This document shows positions 49,401 through 62,435 of a stretch of 64,000 nt of DNA, one piece after another. This DNA comes from Onchocerca lupi (lineage: Eukaryota; Nematoda; Chromadorea; Rhabditida; Onchocercidae). A program made the translations under genes and the position numbers. Location: contig JAOVVO010000287.1 in NCBI GenBank assembly GCA_028564675.1, positions 1-64,000 on the forward strand, read 5' to 3'. The notes below the pieces were generated by a model. The model did not search any database, was not told the origin of the DNA, and saw only the letters and a list, made by a program, of their open reading frames with translations. Position 1 is the first letter of the stretch. Each line of letters opens with the position of its first letter.

Positions 49401-51291
49401 GATCTATTATCCCAGAATGTTCAGAACGGTTTTTACGGAAAAATAAGATATTATAAAAGACAGTTGTTAATTAATAAAATTTTTCTTGGCTTCAGAATTT
49501 AAATATAAATTTGAGAACTTTGTAGGAATAAAGCAACGAATTTTGACATATCTTTATCATCGATGTGCAGATTCAACTCAAGTGGACAATTTCTTGCATA
49601 CTTTTGCACAATTTCGATCGTTAAGGATGTGGCAAATGCAGTTGGTTACTCCAAGCGTTATATTAATTCGTTTTGTGAACGAAGGTATCAGTTTTTTGAT
49701 CCTGATCCTTTAGTCCCACTATATTATATTCACCAAAATAGATATATTATTAACTTGATCATGCTTTCCCATGATATTTCGTTTAGAAGCGTTTGCTGCG
49801 ACTCCAGGAATTGGCAGCTACCCATTATTACTCGTGCTGATGGATTGGCAAAGAGGTGATATTCTAGGTGCATTTGATCGTTATTCAGCAAATTTTTTGA
49901 AGTTGATAGAAAAATGTCAAGAAGAACTAAAATATGCTCATATTTCGTCGAATCGTTTTCCTTGCACCATTCAACACTGTCAACAAGCGCTGGTGGCCTA
50001 CGAACGTATGAAAGATGCACTAACTGATGCTCGAGGAGGTTAATCATAATAGATTTACTGTGGTTTATCATTTGAATCTGCTTTAAAAAATTTAATTTAT
50101 TATGCATGATTATATGGAGAGCTCTGAAATTAGCAACTATAATATGCGGTTTGCAGTGATTAAAAAATATCGAAACTTCATAGAACATAAGAAAATTCAG
50201 AGAGGAAAAATTTTGGAATTAATTTTACTTGACGTTAATAATATTATACATTTGGTACGTTCTGTACAGACTTTTTCAAAAATACTTCCAAAATGTTATT
50301 TATCTGGTTGTTAAATCCAACCCTCAACTATATTGTTGGTGACATTTTTTTTTCGGATTTCGTAATGCATAATATTAAAAGGAATCATCTACTTGATGTT
50401 TAACCTTTCACAAATATTAGTTACAGGGTCTGATAGGGAAACACGGAGACGTATTATATGTCAATTGCCTTATTCATTCAGTTATATTCCTGTAGAAACT
50501 CCATATTTGGATCCATCAATGTTTCGCTTTGATGATCGACTGATTACACTTATTGAACGGACGAAATTAACCGATAGTGAAGTGATTCGGTTAGGATTTA
50601 CCATTTCTATTATTTCACGGTTGTTATTGGGTGTATTTTTATTTCAGTTTTTCTGGAATTTCTTGAGAGAGTTGAAATCTGTTGGAATTTTCAGTTAACA
50701 CACTGTATAGTGGAACTAAAAATTTCAAGCGTGATTTGAATGGTTTTCTGTTGTACGATGGATTAGAATTGATTTTTCCTCTCTTTTTCTCTCCACATGT
50801 CCCAACTTTTCTTTTACAAACATTGTTGATAAAACTGTTGCTCCTTCTAGTTTCTTCAGTGGATAGTTTTTAATAACTTTGCAACAAAATTAGGAGCGTA
50901 TCATTTTAAAATACTTATCCTTTTTATTTTACTTTTTCTTTTTCCTGCTATAAGGTGACAGAGAATTTTGCAAACATTTTTTATGAATCTTCGAAAATTG
51001 TTTTTTAATTTTGTGAGTTAAGTTTTCTATGAAGAAGATATGGTATAAATTTTAAAAGCCATAGATATTACTGCAGAAATACTTTTTAACTTTCAAAGCA
51101 ATGCTAAATTCAGATTTTTTTCTCGTCTAACGTGTTTGCCGTTGTTCGAAATGCATCTTAACCAAGGTCGCTTTGTTCAACTTCTCTTTCATCCGACAGA
51201 TCCATTCGCTATTTCAGTCGATCGGACACGTGGGCTTGGTACTGCCACTTTCCATTTGCCACCATTTATCACACCTGACGACCCGGCATGA
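46408..51291 (+). CDS. DET1: DET1 homolog, adaptor of the CRL4 ubiquitin ligase
   Basis: Eleven exons: 46408-46516, 46693-46789, 47052-47169, 47476-47584, 47898-48025, 48243-48415, 48864-48946, 49496-49684, 49787-50038, 50427-50589, 51114-51291; 532 residues (human DET1 is 550). DET1 joins DDB1 and DDA1 and recruits COP1 to the CUL4 ligase, which degrades transcription factors. Family blocks in order: KRFSPDGRSLVCFSS (human RKFSPDGRYFIAFSS); YIVYCIDMNTGDICD (human IDLHTGRLCD); YLLAILSFQHQTIHFLHI (human LAILSVQQQTIHVFQV); FRSLRMWQMQL (human LRQLRMWKMQL); the C-terminal YLDPSMFRFDD; and FHPTDPFAISVDRT. The fold is a divergent beta-propeller. The start codon lies two bases after a TTTTACAG acceptor ending at 46405. 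AATAAA at 51498-51503. Confidence 0.93.
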
Positions 51292-51858
51292 GAAATCCAT
51301 TTTTTCCAAAGTTAAATTACCACTCATTGTTTTTTGAAGATATTCAAAATCCTTTGTATATTTAATAATTGTATACATCTATGTTTTGTTATCGTTAATT
51401 GTTACAATTTGTTTCCTCGATCTTTGGCATTATATTTTCATTATTTGAAATGTATTAGTAAATCATTAAATTCTGATTTTCAGTTTCTTCCATTTTAAAT
51501 AAATCCAAGTTATTGAATAAGCTATTCTAGTTATTAATTAAATTTTTATTAGAAATTAGTCTTAAACTATCTGTTGTTTAAGGAACATGATAAATATGAC
51601 TCAGTTTAACTGAGGAATAAATTGAGGAGAAAAGATAAAAGCATTGTTGAATTTCAGAAATCGACATTAAGATTATTACAGCAAAATATCCCCTGTGATA
51701 GAGAACAGAGAGGATCAGCTGCCATTCTTACATATTTGATGCTAAAGTTTAGAATGAGATTGTAAAGTGCTTCTTAGCAAGATTTTCATTGAAATCCTTT
51801 ACTCCTCTTACAAAGGAAATTGAACAAGTTTAGAACTTCTCAATTTTGCAAGCAAAGA
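51292..51858. other. DET1 3' UTR and intergenic region
   Basis: AT-rich; the DET1 poly(A) signal is at 51498-51503. No gene seen. Confidence 0.5.
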
Positions 51859-54675
51859 ATGATGTGTTCATCAGTTATTGAGGTACATGTTGCTTTGATT
51901 GGGATGACAGGTTGTGGGAAATCAGGTGAGACTTACCACATTATTTATCGATTTTTGGTAGAAATCAGGTGAGACTTACTGCATTATTTACCGATTTTCG
52001 CTATTTTGGTTAAAACTACTGCAAATACTCTTATAATCTCTCTTTCCTAACTTTTATGTAATTTTTATTATCTAGCAAAAGAACGAATGCAGCAGTAATG
52101 TCAAGTTTCTCATTTTCTTCATGGATAAATTATTGATGTTTTTCGCTGAATTTGACATTGTATAATAATATTCTGTTCTTTGCTAATTACTTAGGATAGT
52201 AATATTTATTGTCAGTTAAAAAATGAATTTTTTCTTGAATTTTCTATCATTTCTTCCAATAACTTATATTTTCTACTAATAAAATTAAGCCAATGTGTCT
52301 TTCAAATTTTTAAATTGCTCTGTCATTTCTTCATCAATATTATACTTGGTTAATTTGCAAATATTTCCGTTATAATCGTTATTTACTTTTTAGCTTTGGC
52401 AGTAAAGTACATAGCAGGTCGGTTTATTGGCGAATATGACCCAACTCTTGGTTTGTTTTTGCCTTTTCTTAATTTTGATATGTATAAATTTAAGATCTAA
52501 CATCTCACCTCTCACATTCATCGCTCAGTAATGACGAAACTTCTCCATAATAGTCAAGAAGTTATTTCCATACTTTTTAAATTATACTTATTTGAATTTA
52601 AATTCCATTCTTAGAAGATACTTATTGTCGTCAAGATGTTTTACTCTCGCAACCGATAGTCGTGTGGTTAATGGATACGGTGGATGGTTTAGGAAAAGAT
52701 GCGATGCGTTACATTTCGTGGGCTGATGTTTACATCATTGTTAGTCTTTCAAAATAGAAAAATTATTGTAAACTTTCAATTTGTGTGAATTGATTTTAGA
52801 ATTATTAAAATGACCCACCCTAAAAACATTTTTTAATCTAACTCTTTTCTTTAAATTAAAATCCCCACTTTGTTTCTGAACTAGACAAATTTGATCAAAA
52901 AGTAGGACAAAATGAGCAATTCCTTATTCTACAACTTACTGTAATCCCTTTATTTTCTCCAAAATTAATTAGCGGATGGCTACTTCACGAAGAAAGCTAC
53001 AAAAAAGAAATTAGTGGCTTCATTAAATTACTTTTTCAATTTTTTATAAAGAATTAAATTTGTAATGTTTTGTTATATATTTTCCTTGTTATAATAAGGC
53101 AATATACTTTGCATGTTGAGAACTAAAAATCCAAATATTTCTGAAAAAAAAAAAGACAATTTACCATTTTGAGACATATGACATAACATCACAATTGTCT
53201 CTGCAATACGCAGAATCGATAATGCAACAGATTTCAACTCATGAACATCAACTTTGTGCACGGCAACACAAATGTTTACTTGTGGGGAACAAAACTGATC
53301 TTGAACGCTATCGGTAAGTAGTTGTAAAAAAAAATTGCTCTGCAAAATTGAATTCGATTGAAAAAATTTTACTTTTTGAAGATTTTGGTAGAAAATAGTG
53401 GAGATATGAAATACCTGATTAGTATTTGCACTGTCTTACTAATTTTCTTCCAAGATATTCAATGTTCAGAAACAAGCAAGTTGAATTTTCAAAATTTCAA
53501 GCCCCTGGATTCAAAAATTGCTAGACTGAAATTTTCAGTCTAATTTTTTTACCATCAGAAATTTTTTTTACTATCAAAAATCTGCAGGATATGGTTTGCT
53601 TTCACTACATTATTCTTTACCTACTGCAAACTCTTTTTTAAAAAAAAGTCTGATTTTTCTTCAAATTTGCCAAGGTATCCAACTTTGGCAATCAATACTA
53701 CTGATTGATGAGAATTTTATTTTTCTGTGATAAAAAAAAATCAAAACCAGATTATCCAATCACAGCAATATAAAAAAATTTGATTAGTTTTGGTAGTTAC
53801 ACCGGATATTTTTCTATTGGAGCTAACTTTTTTAGTCAGGTGAGTGAATCAGATGGTGAAAAGCTAGCGAAACGATTTGGTGTGATGTTCGGCGAAATCT
53901 CAGCAGTAGATGAGTGGGAACGAGTTGCTGCGCTTTTCAGACGTCCAATTACTGTGCTCTTAACTGATCGGTCCAAAAGGCATAGTCCATCTCAACGACT
54001 CTGTTCTTCTGACTCTGAAATCGCTTCTTCGGGTAAGTTTCATTCTTAATGTTTCAAAGAAATAATATTGAAATAAAAAAAAAAAGTATTACTGAAATAT
54101 CAATGATGCTGAACATATATTTCGGAGAAAAGAAGAATGGTAGTGATTCAGTTGAATCGAAGGCATAAGATATATTTTCGGAAGCAGCAAGCAAATCTTC
54201 ATTCATACTGGAACGATGGGGAATGCCTTAAAATGCCTTAAAGCAGTCTAATGAGAGAATAAATTTTAAAGAATGATGAATCGTGAAATAGAAAAAAATT
54301 CCAAAATGAGTGTATCTTCAATAGACTTATATACGAATAGTTTCTTTGAATCATCATCTGATGGTGCATTAGTCTTGCAGATCTGTTATTGATTCGATTT
54401 TTTGGCGAATTTTTTCATAAAATTTGATCTGTGCAACTTTTTGTTGTGGCGGAAAAATGATTTTTTTGTTCTTAAATAATTTTATTCCAATTTTTTTTTA
54501 CGAGTTATTTTTTAGAAAAATCTTTTCAGTAAATAAAAGTGCTTTCTCGATGAAGAATTCTGGCCGTTGCAGTACATTCGGTCTTCGTTCAAAGAGCCCG
54601 AAAGGTGTTGACATGGTTAAAATGCCTTCATCAAAAAAGAGTGGCCACAAATTGCTGAAACTTTTCCATAACTGA
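51859..54675 (+). CDS. Ras-like small GTPase of the RERG/RASL11-12 type
   Basis: Six exons: 51859-51925, 52394-52450, 52615-52739, 53174-53313, 53836-54032, 54530-54675; 243 residues. The P-loop is GMTGCGKS; the switch I region reads RFIGEYDPTLEDTYCRQ as in RERG (RFIWEYDPTLESTYRHQ type); G4 is VGNKTDL; G5 is EISA. The usual DTAGQ of G3 is DTVDG, lacking the conserved glycine and the catalytic glutamine in register. The C-terminus is Ser/Lys-rich, ends KLLKLFHN and has no CAAX box, as in RERG and RASL proteins, so it is probably not prenylated. RERG-type proteins are growth-restraining, often nuclear or cytosolic Ras relatives; the role here is not known. Two adjacent ATGs (51859, 51862) could each start the protein. 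Confidence 0.82.
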
Positions 54676-56224
54676 ATTCTCGCTTGTATTGAGTCTTTTA
54701 TTTTTCTGTATGATGATCGTAAATAGATTTTGGCTTTTTGAGTTGTTTTTAATAGCATAGGGAATCAAATCATCCATTTATTTATTTCATCGTTGACATT
54801 CAATGTAAACGAGAATGCGAATAAAATTAAAAATCAGAGCAATTAGATCTCTGATCTGATTCTCTGTTCTTCTTACTATCTTTGTTCTGCTTGCTATTTC
54901 GCTGTTTTCTTCTGTTGAGCAATTTTCAACCTGTTATATTATTACTATTGTTATATCAATCATGGGACAGAAAATGCGATAAAATAACCAGAAACCAAAA
55001 TAATTCTCGATAATTAATTAAAGTTATACATCCTGCAAAATAGAACACTTTTACTGGAGAAAATGTTTGCCAGACATACCCTTACGGCATACATGAGCGT
55101 TTGCTTGTATTTTTTTGAGCTAGAAAATAAAAAAAATGAAATAAAATCTTTTATGAAGTGAATTGAATTTTAGATTTGTGGAATTGAAGTCCCATGAGAC
55201 TGATTACTATTTGTTGCATATATATGCGACTTTCGAAAATAGCTATTATGATAATTTTCGAAAATTGCAAAAATTATGAAAAGAGAGTGTATCGTGTTTT
55301 ATATTGTTTTTTAATGATTCGGCGCTCTAGATGATAATAAGTTGGTATGGGAATATGGGAAGGAGAATATTTTGAAATATTTTCTTGAGATGTTGAGGAC
55401 AGTTTTACTTCATTCGTTTAGTTTTGTGTTTTTTGTTTCCTTTGAATAGGTATAACTGGGCTAGAAGACTCTTAGAAATAGTAATAGAAGGAGGAATTAT
55501 TCATTCGAAAAAATGCGATCATTATGCAAATTTCGAGTCGATTCTTTCACTATTACTCGATTTAACCAATGCTGAAAGTGCTCTCTTGCGAAGAACTCTG
55601 AACCTTCATCGTTCTACGGCTTTTCTTGATTTCTAGCTATCATAAAAAGCTAACTTTAAGAGAGGATAACTCATTGATAGCGACGCTTTCCTATTCATAA
55701 TTCTGTCATTTTGCACCATGGAGAGAGAAGAGAGTTTATATGAGTTTTATTCCAAGTAATTTTTGCATCATTTAATGTACATTCAGTATCTGTCGCTTGA
55801 TATATATCTTCCAGCTAATATAATATAAATTTTACTGATTCCGTCGCATCATAGTATGAGTCAGTTTGTTTGAGAATTCCTATGAAATTCTTTCTTTTCT
55901 TTTCTTACAATAGTCACTTGACTCATGGCCTCAGCTCTGGGAATCTCCTCTCTTGATATATTGAAGCATCCAGGCAAATTATGAATTCAGATAGTTTTGC
56001 GAACTGTCATCCAGTAATAATTCGGTGCTCGGAGCCATCTTGTACGCAGTATCTTCCAAATTATGTTTCTCGGATTTTCACTTAACAATCATCTTTCCAT
56101 GCTACAATAGCTATAATGAATTATGCGTAGTAGGGCTTCTATATATACAACGTATTTTGCGCGTACAATTTTGTTACGAATTGTTATCAAAAGGATAAAA
56201 CTATTGTATCATCATAAATGCGAG
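54676..56224. other. Intergenic region between RERG-like and spartin genes
   Basis: AT-rich. A plus-strand ORF at 55424-55636 (including RRLLEIVIEGGIIHSKK) has a possible acceptor (GAATAG) inside it and reads protein-like, but no partner exon or start could be assigned. The spartin frame is open upstream of 56225 to an earlier ATG at 56123; I prefer the later one because it starts at the MIT domain. Confidence 0.4.
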
Positions 56225-59200
56225 ATGGCGACAAATCGTGACATCAATGAACTGTACTCTGAAGCATGTGCTTGCATGGAACAAGGCCTTTGCTACGATG
56301 AAATCGACGATATTGTTAGTTTTGCTTGTTTCTATTCAGTATTAATCAATAGAGAATCAATGCAGAGATTAAAACGAAAAAACTTTTCATCTAATGGGAG
56401 CTGTCATTTAAAAGTTGTTCATTTTTAAAAGATATAAACTTCAGGAAAATGCACTGGCATTTTATGAGCGAAGCTTGTTGCTTATAAAAGAAGCAACAAA
56501 AGAAAAGAATTGCAAAAAAAATGATATGTATAAAGTAGTGATGAAAGGTAAGAAACGAGTGGAAGCAAGAATAAAGGACTTGAAGAAGAACAAGGAAAGA
56601 CAAAAACAAATCAAGGATGAGACATCGGCCACCAAAAAGATGAAAATGGAGAATGAAGAGGTCATCTTATTTTTATGATTATTTTCAGTCTTGAAAATCA
56701 AGCTGCAAACTTTTTAAATTATTCTGAAGATTTAGAAATTTTCAATAAGCATATTAATAAATTGGTCAAATAGTTTTAGAATAAAAATGAGCTGAAAAAA
56801 CAGATCGAATCAATGCATACAGCTGAAGCAGATTTGATATATTATATACCAGATGGAGTGCAGCTTTTTATCATTGAGGTGGGTTAAAGTTTTGCTTTTC
56901 TTTGTAAGCTTGTTATAAGATGATTATTCTTTTTGGAAATTTACAATAAGCATAACAATATATGTGAAATAAATCCTTCAGAGTTTCCCAAAAATCCAAA
57001 AATTTCGAATCTTTTCACTTTCAGAATGAAAGCACTTCAGCTCCAACTGTTCCTTCTTCTCTAGAAATTTTCCGACTGCTTTCAATTGACGAAAGACCGG
57101 AAACTACTCGAGTGGAAGCATTTATTCAGGTATGTCTTGTCAATTATGACAAATTAAAAGTCAAAGAGATATTTATCATTCTCCAAATTGGCAGCTGTAT
57201 TTAAATGGTAATATTTCTGTTTCGACTTTTCATGTTTTTTGTCGGAAATTTGATTCAGATATTTTCAGTTCTTTTTTTTTTTTTTTTAATTGTTTTATTG
57301 ATGCAAACTATGAAATATAAAAATCGTTTCAAGCAGAACAAGACTTTCTATTTCAATTTATTTGGATTCATGAGTTAATTCCGAACAGCAAGCAAGTTTT
57401 GGTTTTTAATTAAGAAAAGCAAGTATTCGTTATAATGTTTATAGGAGCTATTCGATCATTCGCGAATTATAATTATTCCTTGCATATTTTCAGATTGGTC
57501 CATGGTCATATCCACTAGTTCCTGGAAAGACACCGGTCCTGAAAAATGATTTTGGCGCTTACATAGTGCCTAATCCAACTCCAGAACATCCAGGTAGATA
57601 ACCTGTTAAACTTGTAGTAGAATTTAACTTTTCTGAAGTTCTTTTAAATTTTGATATGACTTCAGATTTCATTTAATCATACGGCTAATATGTGCATTAA
57701 TATATTGCAGATATGTTTGTTGGGATTCTTTTGCCCACAAATCTGGACGCTAAGGATGAAGAGGATTTCTACTCAATTTTGAAACATTATACCGAGATAA
57801 GAACCCAGGAACTGTCTCGCCAAATGAGTAGAGAAGAAAGGGAGCATCTGAGTCAGAAAATTGGCGACTTTTTGATGCGAGGCATTTTTTCCTTATTTGC
57901 TAAATTTTTCTTCTTTTAGAAAAAATTTGGCTGCAGGTTTGAATGAGATGCTTGAGATCTTCTGAACTTATCAATTTCAAAAAATCTATTTTAATAAAGT
58001 TTTATGCAGGTGGTGATTATTTGGCAACAAATATAAATCATGTTGTCCAGAAAACATCCAAACTTGTTTCTGACAAATCGGCACAAATTCGCTCTTCACT
58101 TACGCCAGATCAAGAACCGATGCAAATAAATGCAGGCATCAGATTTGGCATACATTATGTCCACAAAGGTAGCAAAATGGTCGCGAAGTGCACAAGATAT
58201 CTATGTAAATTTTCTATTTCCTTTAATTCTTAAGCACACATAATTATTAGCTAATAATTGTTTTCTAGAAGTAAAAACTGCAATTTCTTTGTTTGGAAAT
58301 TAAATTTCCAAATGTGATTAGCTTTTATTATTAGTTTGAAAATTTGCATAGCTTGAATAAGATCTGATTTGTAAATTCTGAAAATCTAGGTTGATCTCAG
58401 AGTATCAGTTTGTCCCAGTTTTCCATTATTTTATCATCACTTTTACTGAAAAGGGAAGGGAAAGAATAGTGAATGTTACGTAGATGATTGAAATTGCATT
58501 TCTTCAGTTAGATTTTGTAACAGTATTTGCTTATTATGTGTTTCTGATGTGTTTATATTATTTATTTCAAATATTTTCTTCCATGGATTTTTTAATATCA
58601 GTTTTCATTCCCTTATTTTTTTAAAGTTACAATATTTAAACTATCATTTCTCATTTTAGTGGATAAAATTGGAGATATGGGTGTATCAGTTGGGAAGACT
58701 TTAGCATCTGGTGCAGAAAAACACCTTGGTGATGGTGAGAGTGGTGTTGTTCATGGCACAGTTTATATATTGGGGAGTGGTATCACAAGCGCAAGCACTA
58801 TATGGATTGCTCTTGAAAATGCTTCCAAGGCAATGGCTAAAAATATTGCTGATGAAACGGTAGATACTGTGAGACATAAGTAAGCTTTCACTCAGATTAT
58901 CAAGCTAAATTTCAACTGCGATAAAAAAGGCATATATTTGGAATTTTATGTTAAGTAAACTTTTTTAAATAGATTTATCGCTCTTATTTATTGCCTGCTG
59001 AAATTAATAGTTTTCATCAATTTATTTCAGCTTTATCAATTTGAATTTGCAGGTGGGGCGATCAAGCTTCGATAACAGCACATGAAGCACTGTACGCAAC
59101 TGGTCACACTTCTTTGGCTGCTTTGCAGCTTTGGGATCTTGGCCCACGATCCATCGCTGGTCGTGCAGCTCGCAAAGCAGGCACGCAATTTGTTACTGAT

Positions 59201-59239
59201 CTATATAAGAAGAAGTCACCCTCACGTCTGGAAAAATAA
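56225..59239 (+). CDS. Spartin (MIT and senescence domains)
   Basis: Nine exons: 56225-56314, 56445-56660, 56780-56878, 57025-57129, 57494-57593, 57711-57881, 58010-58204, 58660-58879, 59053-59239; 460 residues. Spartin (SPG20/SPART) acts on lipid droplets and endosomes: its MIT domain binds ESCRT-III and its senescence region transfers lipids and recruits the lipophagy machinery. Residues 1-75 look like an MIT helical hairpin (INELYSEACACMEQGL, then NALAFYERSLLLI). A Lys/Glu-rich linker follows, then a plant-senescence-like middle part (IPDGVQLFIIE, PWSYPLVPG). The senescence domain at about 245-445 includes GSGITSASTIWIALENASKA and NIADETVDTVRHKWGDQA (human VSAETVQTVRYKYGYNA). The junction after exon 6 needs a GC donor. 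The stop codon overlaps an AATAAA (59235-59240), with another at 59242-59247. Confidence 0.88.
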
Positions 59240-60198
59240 AGAATAAAAATTGTTCAGTTATAATGATTAATTTATTTCTAAGATTTTTAAACAAATTTAG
59301 GATAATTAAAGGGATAGACTTTTTTTTTATTTTTATTGTTTTAACCGTTCATTCTCCCACTTTTTACCCTATCATTTATTTAATTTTCTGTAATTTTGAG
59401 TTCTAATTCGTTGTTTTTGATTTGCTGTTTATCCAAAATCTTTGGTTTTTCTACTCCTACAGATTATCTCATCTTGTTCTTCAAATTTTGAAAAGCTTCC
59501 ATAATCGGACATTCAATGCCTGACATTCGATCTGAAGAAAATGTTAATGAAAAAACAAACCATAATTTTCATGATTGTTCGGAATTTCTCTTTTTTTTTT
59601 TCGCTTCATTTTATTTAATGCTTTATTTTATTTTATGCTTTACTTTATTATATTATTTTATTTGTTTTACAGTAAGATACTGTCTCTTTAAAAGAGAGAC
59701 AATATCTTACTGTAATCGAGAAATGTATTATTGATAGTACTTCTTTTTCTTTTCTCTCTAAAATATTTTCATCTTATAATAACGATATAATATGTAATTA
59801 TGAATTATGTAAAATTACGAGTTAATTATGAAAAATATAATATGTAATTATGAGCTTCATGAGTACCTCCGCTATATTTCCTTATTTAAGAGATGTTACA
59901 CGCTGTATAAAGATTAAATATCGATATAAATAAATAAATTTTCCGAGCGAATTGGGCACATGTTCAGTTTTGTTAATATATTCTCAATACTTCTTGTTGT
60001 CTTTTGCCATCAATATTCGTATATGCATGAATACCCTGTAGATGTCTTATTGTGCGATGTAAGAAAAAATAGAGACTCTGTATAATCAGAGAAGACAGGA
60101 CTTATTTAAAACAAAATTGAGCCAAATTAGTTTGAATTAGACAAGTTCACTGAATTGACGAGATTGAATCAATCCATGGATGTCACTGCAATAGGTCT
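59240..60198. other. Spartin 3' UTR and intergenic region
   Basis: AT-rich. It contains the palindrome at 59667-59715 and a short direct repeat (AATATAATATGTAATTATGA at two spots near 59790 and 59830). No gene seen. Confidence 0.5.
59667..59715. repeat. Near-perfect 49-bp palindrome/hairpin
   Basis: The left arm TTACAGTAAGATACTGTCTC pairs with a right arm ending AATATCTTACTGTAA, around a TTTAAAAG centre. Arms of about 22 bases differ only by a two-base insertion and one substitution. It could be the core of a degenerate MITE, or be transcribed as a short hairpin RNA. Confidence 0.8.
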
Positions 60199-60695
60199 TG
60201 TCGCGAAAATAAATTTTGCGAAAGAGTCAATTCCTGTTAGAAGAAAGAATTTATTGAAGGACAGAACAGTTACGAACGAACAACTATCCGAGAATATCCA
60301 AATAGATTATTGTTGGGTATTTTTTCCTTTTTCGGTCGTAGAAATGAAAACTGCTTGATTGTTGATTGTTGTGTCAATCTGAGTCGACTCAGCTGGGGTT
60401 GTTGTATTTGTTGTAAGAACACTGGTGTTCGTTAACCACCTTGTTGAATAAGTAGTACTTCTGTCCAAAATCTGAATATTTTAAATCCCTTCGAGGTTTC
60501 TTTTCCTCTCTTGATCTATAATGTGTCACATTATAATTGGTAGACCTTGCTTTGTTTATTAATTAATCGGAGCATTTTGGCGGGAAACATGTTTACCTTT
60601 CTGTTTATCGGCTTGTTGGTACATTTGAAACTACACGCTTCTTGGCCTTTAACACTCCTTGTTTGCATTAATCATATCTCTCGGTTTTTCCGACA
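60199..60695 (-). repeat. 3' LTR of the Pao/BEL-like element
   Basis: 497 bp, bounded by TGTCG and CGACA. It shares AAATAAATTTTGCGAAAGAG, TTACGAACGAA, CTATCCGAGAATATCCAAAT and AACATGTTTACCTTTCTGTT with the copy at 63137-63637. Confidence 0.8.
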
Positions 60696-61269
60696 TTACC
60701 GACCGAAAAAAAAGTGAGATCTTGAGAAGGGAGAATTCGGAGTCATAGCGAAAGATAATCTCTTTCGGCTTCGTCCTTTGTAGTACTACTGGATTTATCT
60801 AATGATTCTTCATACATTTCACTTAAATTCATTTCCTTGCCAGAATTCCATCGAACGTTGTAAGTAAGTATTCTTTGCATATTTTCACCTCATCGTGTAA
60901 TTCATTGATTTGATTCATACTACGCTGGATTTGATTTCTTGGCTTGACGATCCTGTGTTTTCAGTTTCATTTCTTGGCTTGACGATTCTGATTTTTCGTC
61001 CAGGATCGTATTGTTGTTATCCACACAGCATTGGATTTAATTTTTCCATTTGGTGATCCTGCTTTCTTCAGAATCTTTTTGTTCTTGACCATACAACATT
61101 GGATTTGAATTTTTAGCTTGATGATAATGATATTGCTTTTTCATTAAATCTTTATGGTCTTGCTCATCCTTATGTTGTAGAGGATACTGCAACTTGCTTA
61201 TCCTTTTCGACTTTGCATAGATTACTGAATTAGGATGTGGGACTTTGTTGGTGTATCCTCTTCCTGCTA

Positions 61270-61840
61270 TCATAGGTCCAAGTTTTGTATGGATCAAAAT
61301 CCTACTTCAATTCTTGTGCTTCGTTCAGTTTAATGAACTTGAAAAAGTCTTTGACGCCAATGAGCATATCGGATTGCTTCAGGTAGCCCTTTATTCCATC
61401 TAATTTTTTCCTTTTGATTATAAAGATATATTTTTGTCGTCGATTTCCATCACTTGCCTTATTCTTGAGGTACTCCATGAAGTTAATATGGCAAGTGATT
61501 ACTTTTGTTGTCCCGATTTTTACGCCAATCTCTGTCCTCTTTAAATAGCATTTCTTCGATGTCGTATTATCAATAAAGCAGAACTCAATTTTTCATTTTC
61601 TGTTCCTTAAAGTTTCAGTCGGTTCGCCAAGTTCGCTGAATGAATTATAATTGCGGGCTATACAAATAGCACCAAAGCTTTCGTTTGAATTTTGGGAACT
61701 TTTGGATTTATGACGTTAATTTTCTTACACAACAGTAAAGTTCGTTTATTTCCTGGTCGTCTTTGATCCGTTACTATGCTGCTTGTTATTACTGATTCCA
61801 TTGTTTGGGTAGCTTCCTTATTTTTGCTAGGACATAGCAT
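61270..61840 (-). pseudogene. Pao/BEL aspartic protease (A17-like) remnant
   Basis: On the minus strand the frame from 61840 reads RTLLLCKKINVINPKVPKIQ then KALVLF, the approach to the catalytic Asp in Pao proteases, and hits a stop where DPGS would be expected. After more stops the signal resumes with GYLKQSDMLIGVKDFFKFIK and, in another frame, KLGPMIAGRGYTNKV, both typical of the end of this domain (DILIGADYFF...LGPMIAG). Frameshifts and stops make it non-functional. Confidence 0.75.
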
Positions 61841-62107
61841 ATTGTAGTAGTAAGTTGAAAGTTTCCTTTTATCGCAATCATTAGTTGCATGACCTGTTCA
61901 AAGAACATTTACATTTAGTTTTTTCGTCGCTCCAATCGATAACTGAGTGTAGGATAAATATGGCATTGATTATTCCAATAGTCCTCGTTGCAAAACGCGC
62001 AGGGTCTTATAAAAACTGTACCCATAGAATTTTTCTTTGATTCTGGGTCAATTTAAGATCACTTGATTCTGGTTGCTTAGTTGAGATTAAGGCTGAGGTG
62101 TCTTCCA

Positions 62108-62435
62108 TTAAATGATATGGGGTTTGTTTTGGTTTTTTTCAATCAGAAGTCCCTTTTTCCTACTAAGAATTCGAGTCTTCGTTACTTCTTCGTTTCTTTG
62201 GACCAATTCTGCTAGAAATTGTCTTCGAAACTGAAATTGTCTCCACATTTCTTGTTCTTCCTTTAATTGATGCACTTCGTCTAATATCCACGCAGGTAAT
62301 TTTGTTTTCAGTGACGATTTCTTTACCCGAATGCTGTAAATTTTCACCTGTAGCATCCAGCTGTAAAATTCTTTGGCATTGTTTCAGTGGTTTTTTTCCA
62401 CTCCTGACCATTTCTTTTGATCGAGTATAATTCAA
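62108..62435 (-). pseudogene. Pao/BEL gag remnant
   Basis: One minus-strand frame holds QCQRILQLDATGENLQH, the other picks up at KLPAWILDEVHQLKEEQEMW and FLAELVQRNEEV. Together they match the Pao gag order (LEALGENL..., then LPRWIL...EE..W...LR.FL). A frameshift separates them near 62330. Confidence 0.75.

Noticed and set aside
55424..55636. 70-codon plus ORF between the RERG-like and spartin genes
   Set aside because: It reads protein-like, but its start has no acceptor or promoter context, and joining it to RERG exon 5 gives an early stop.
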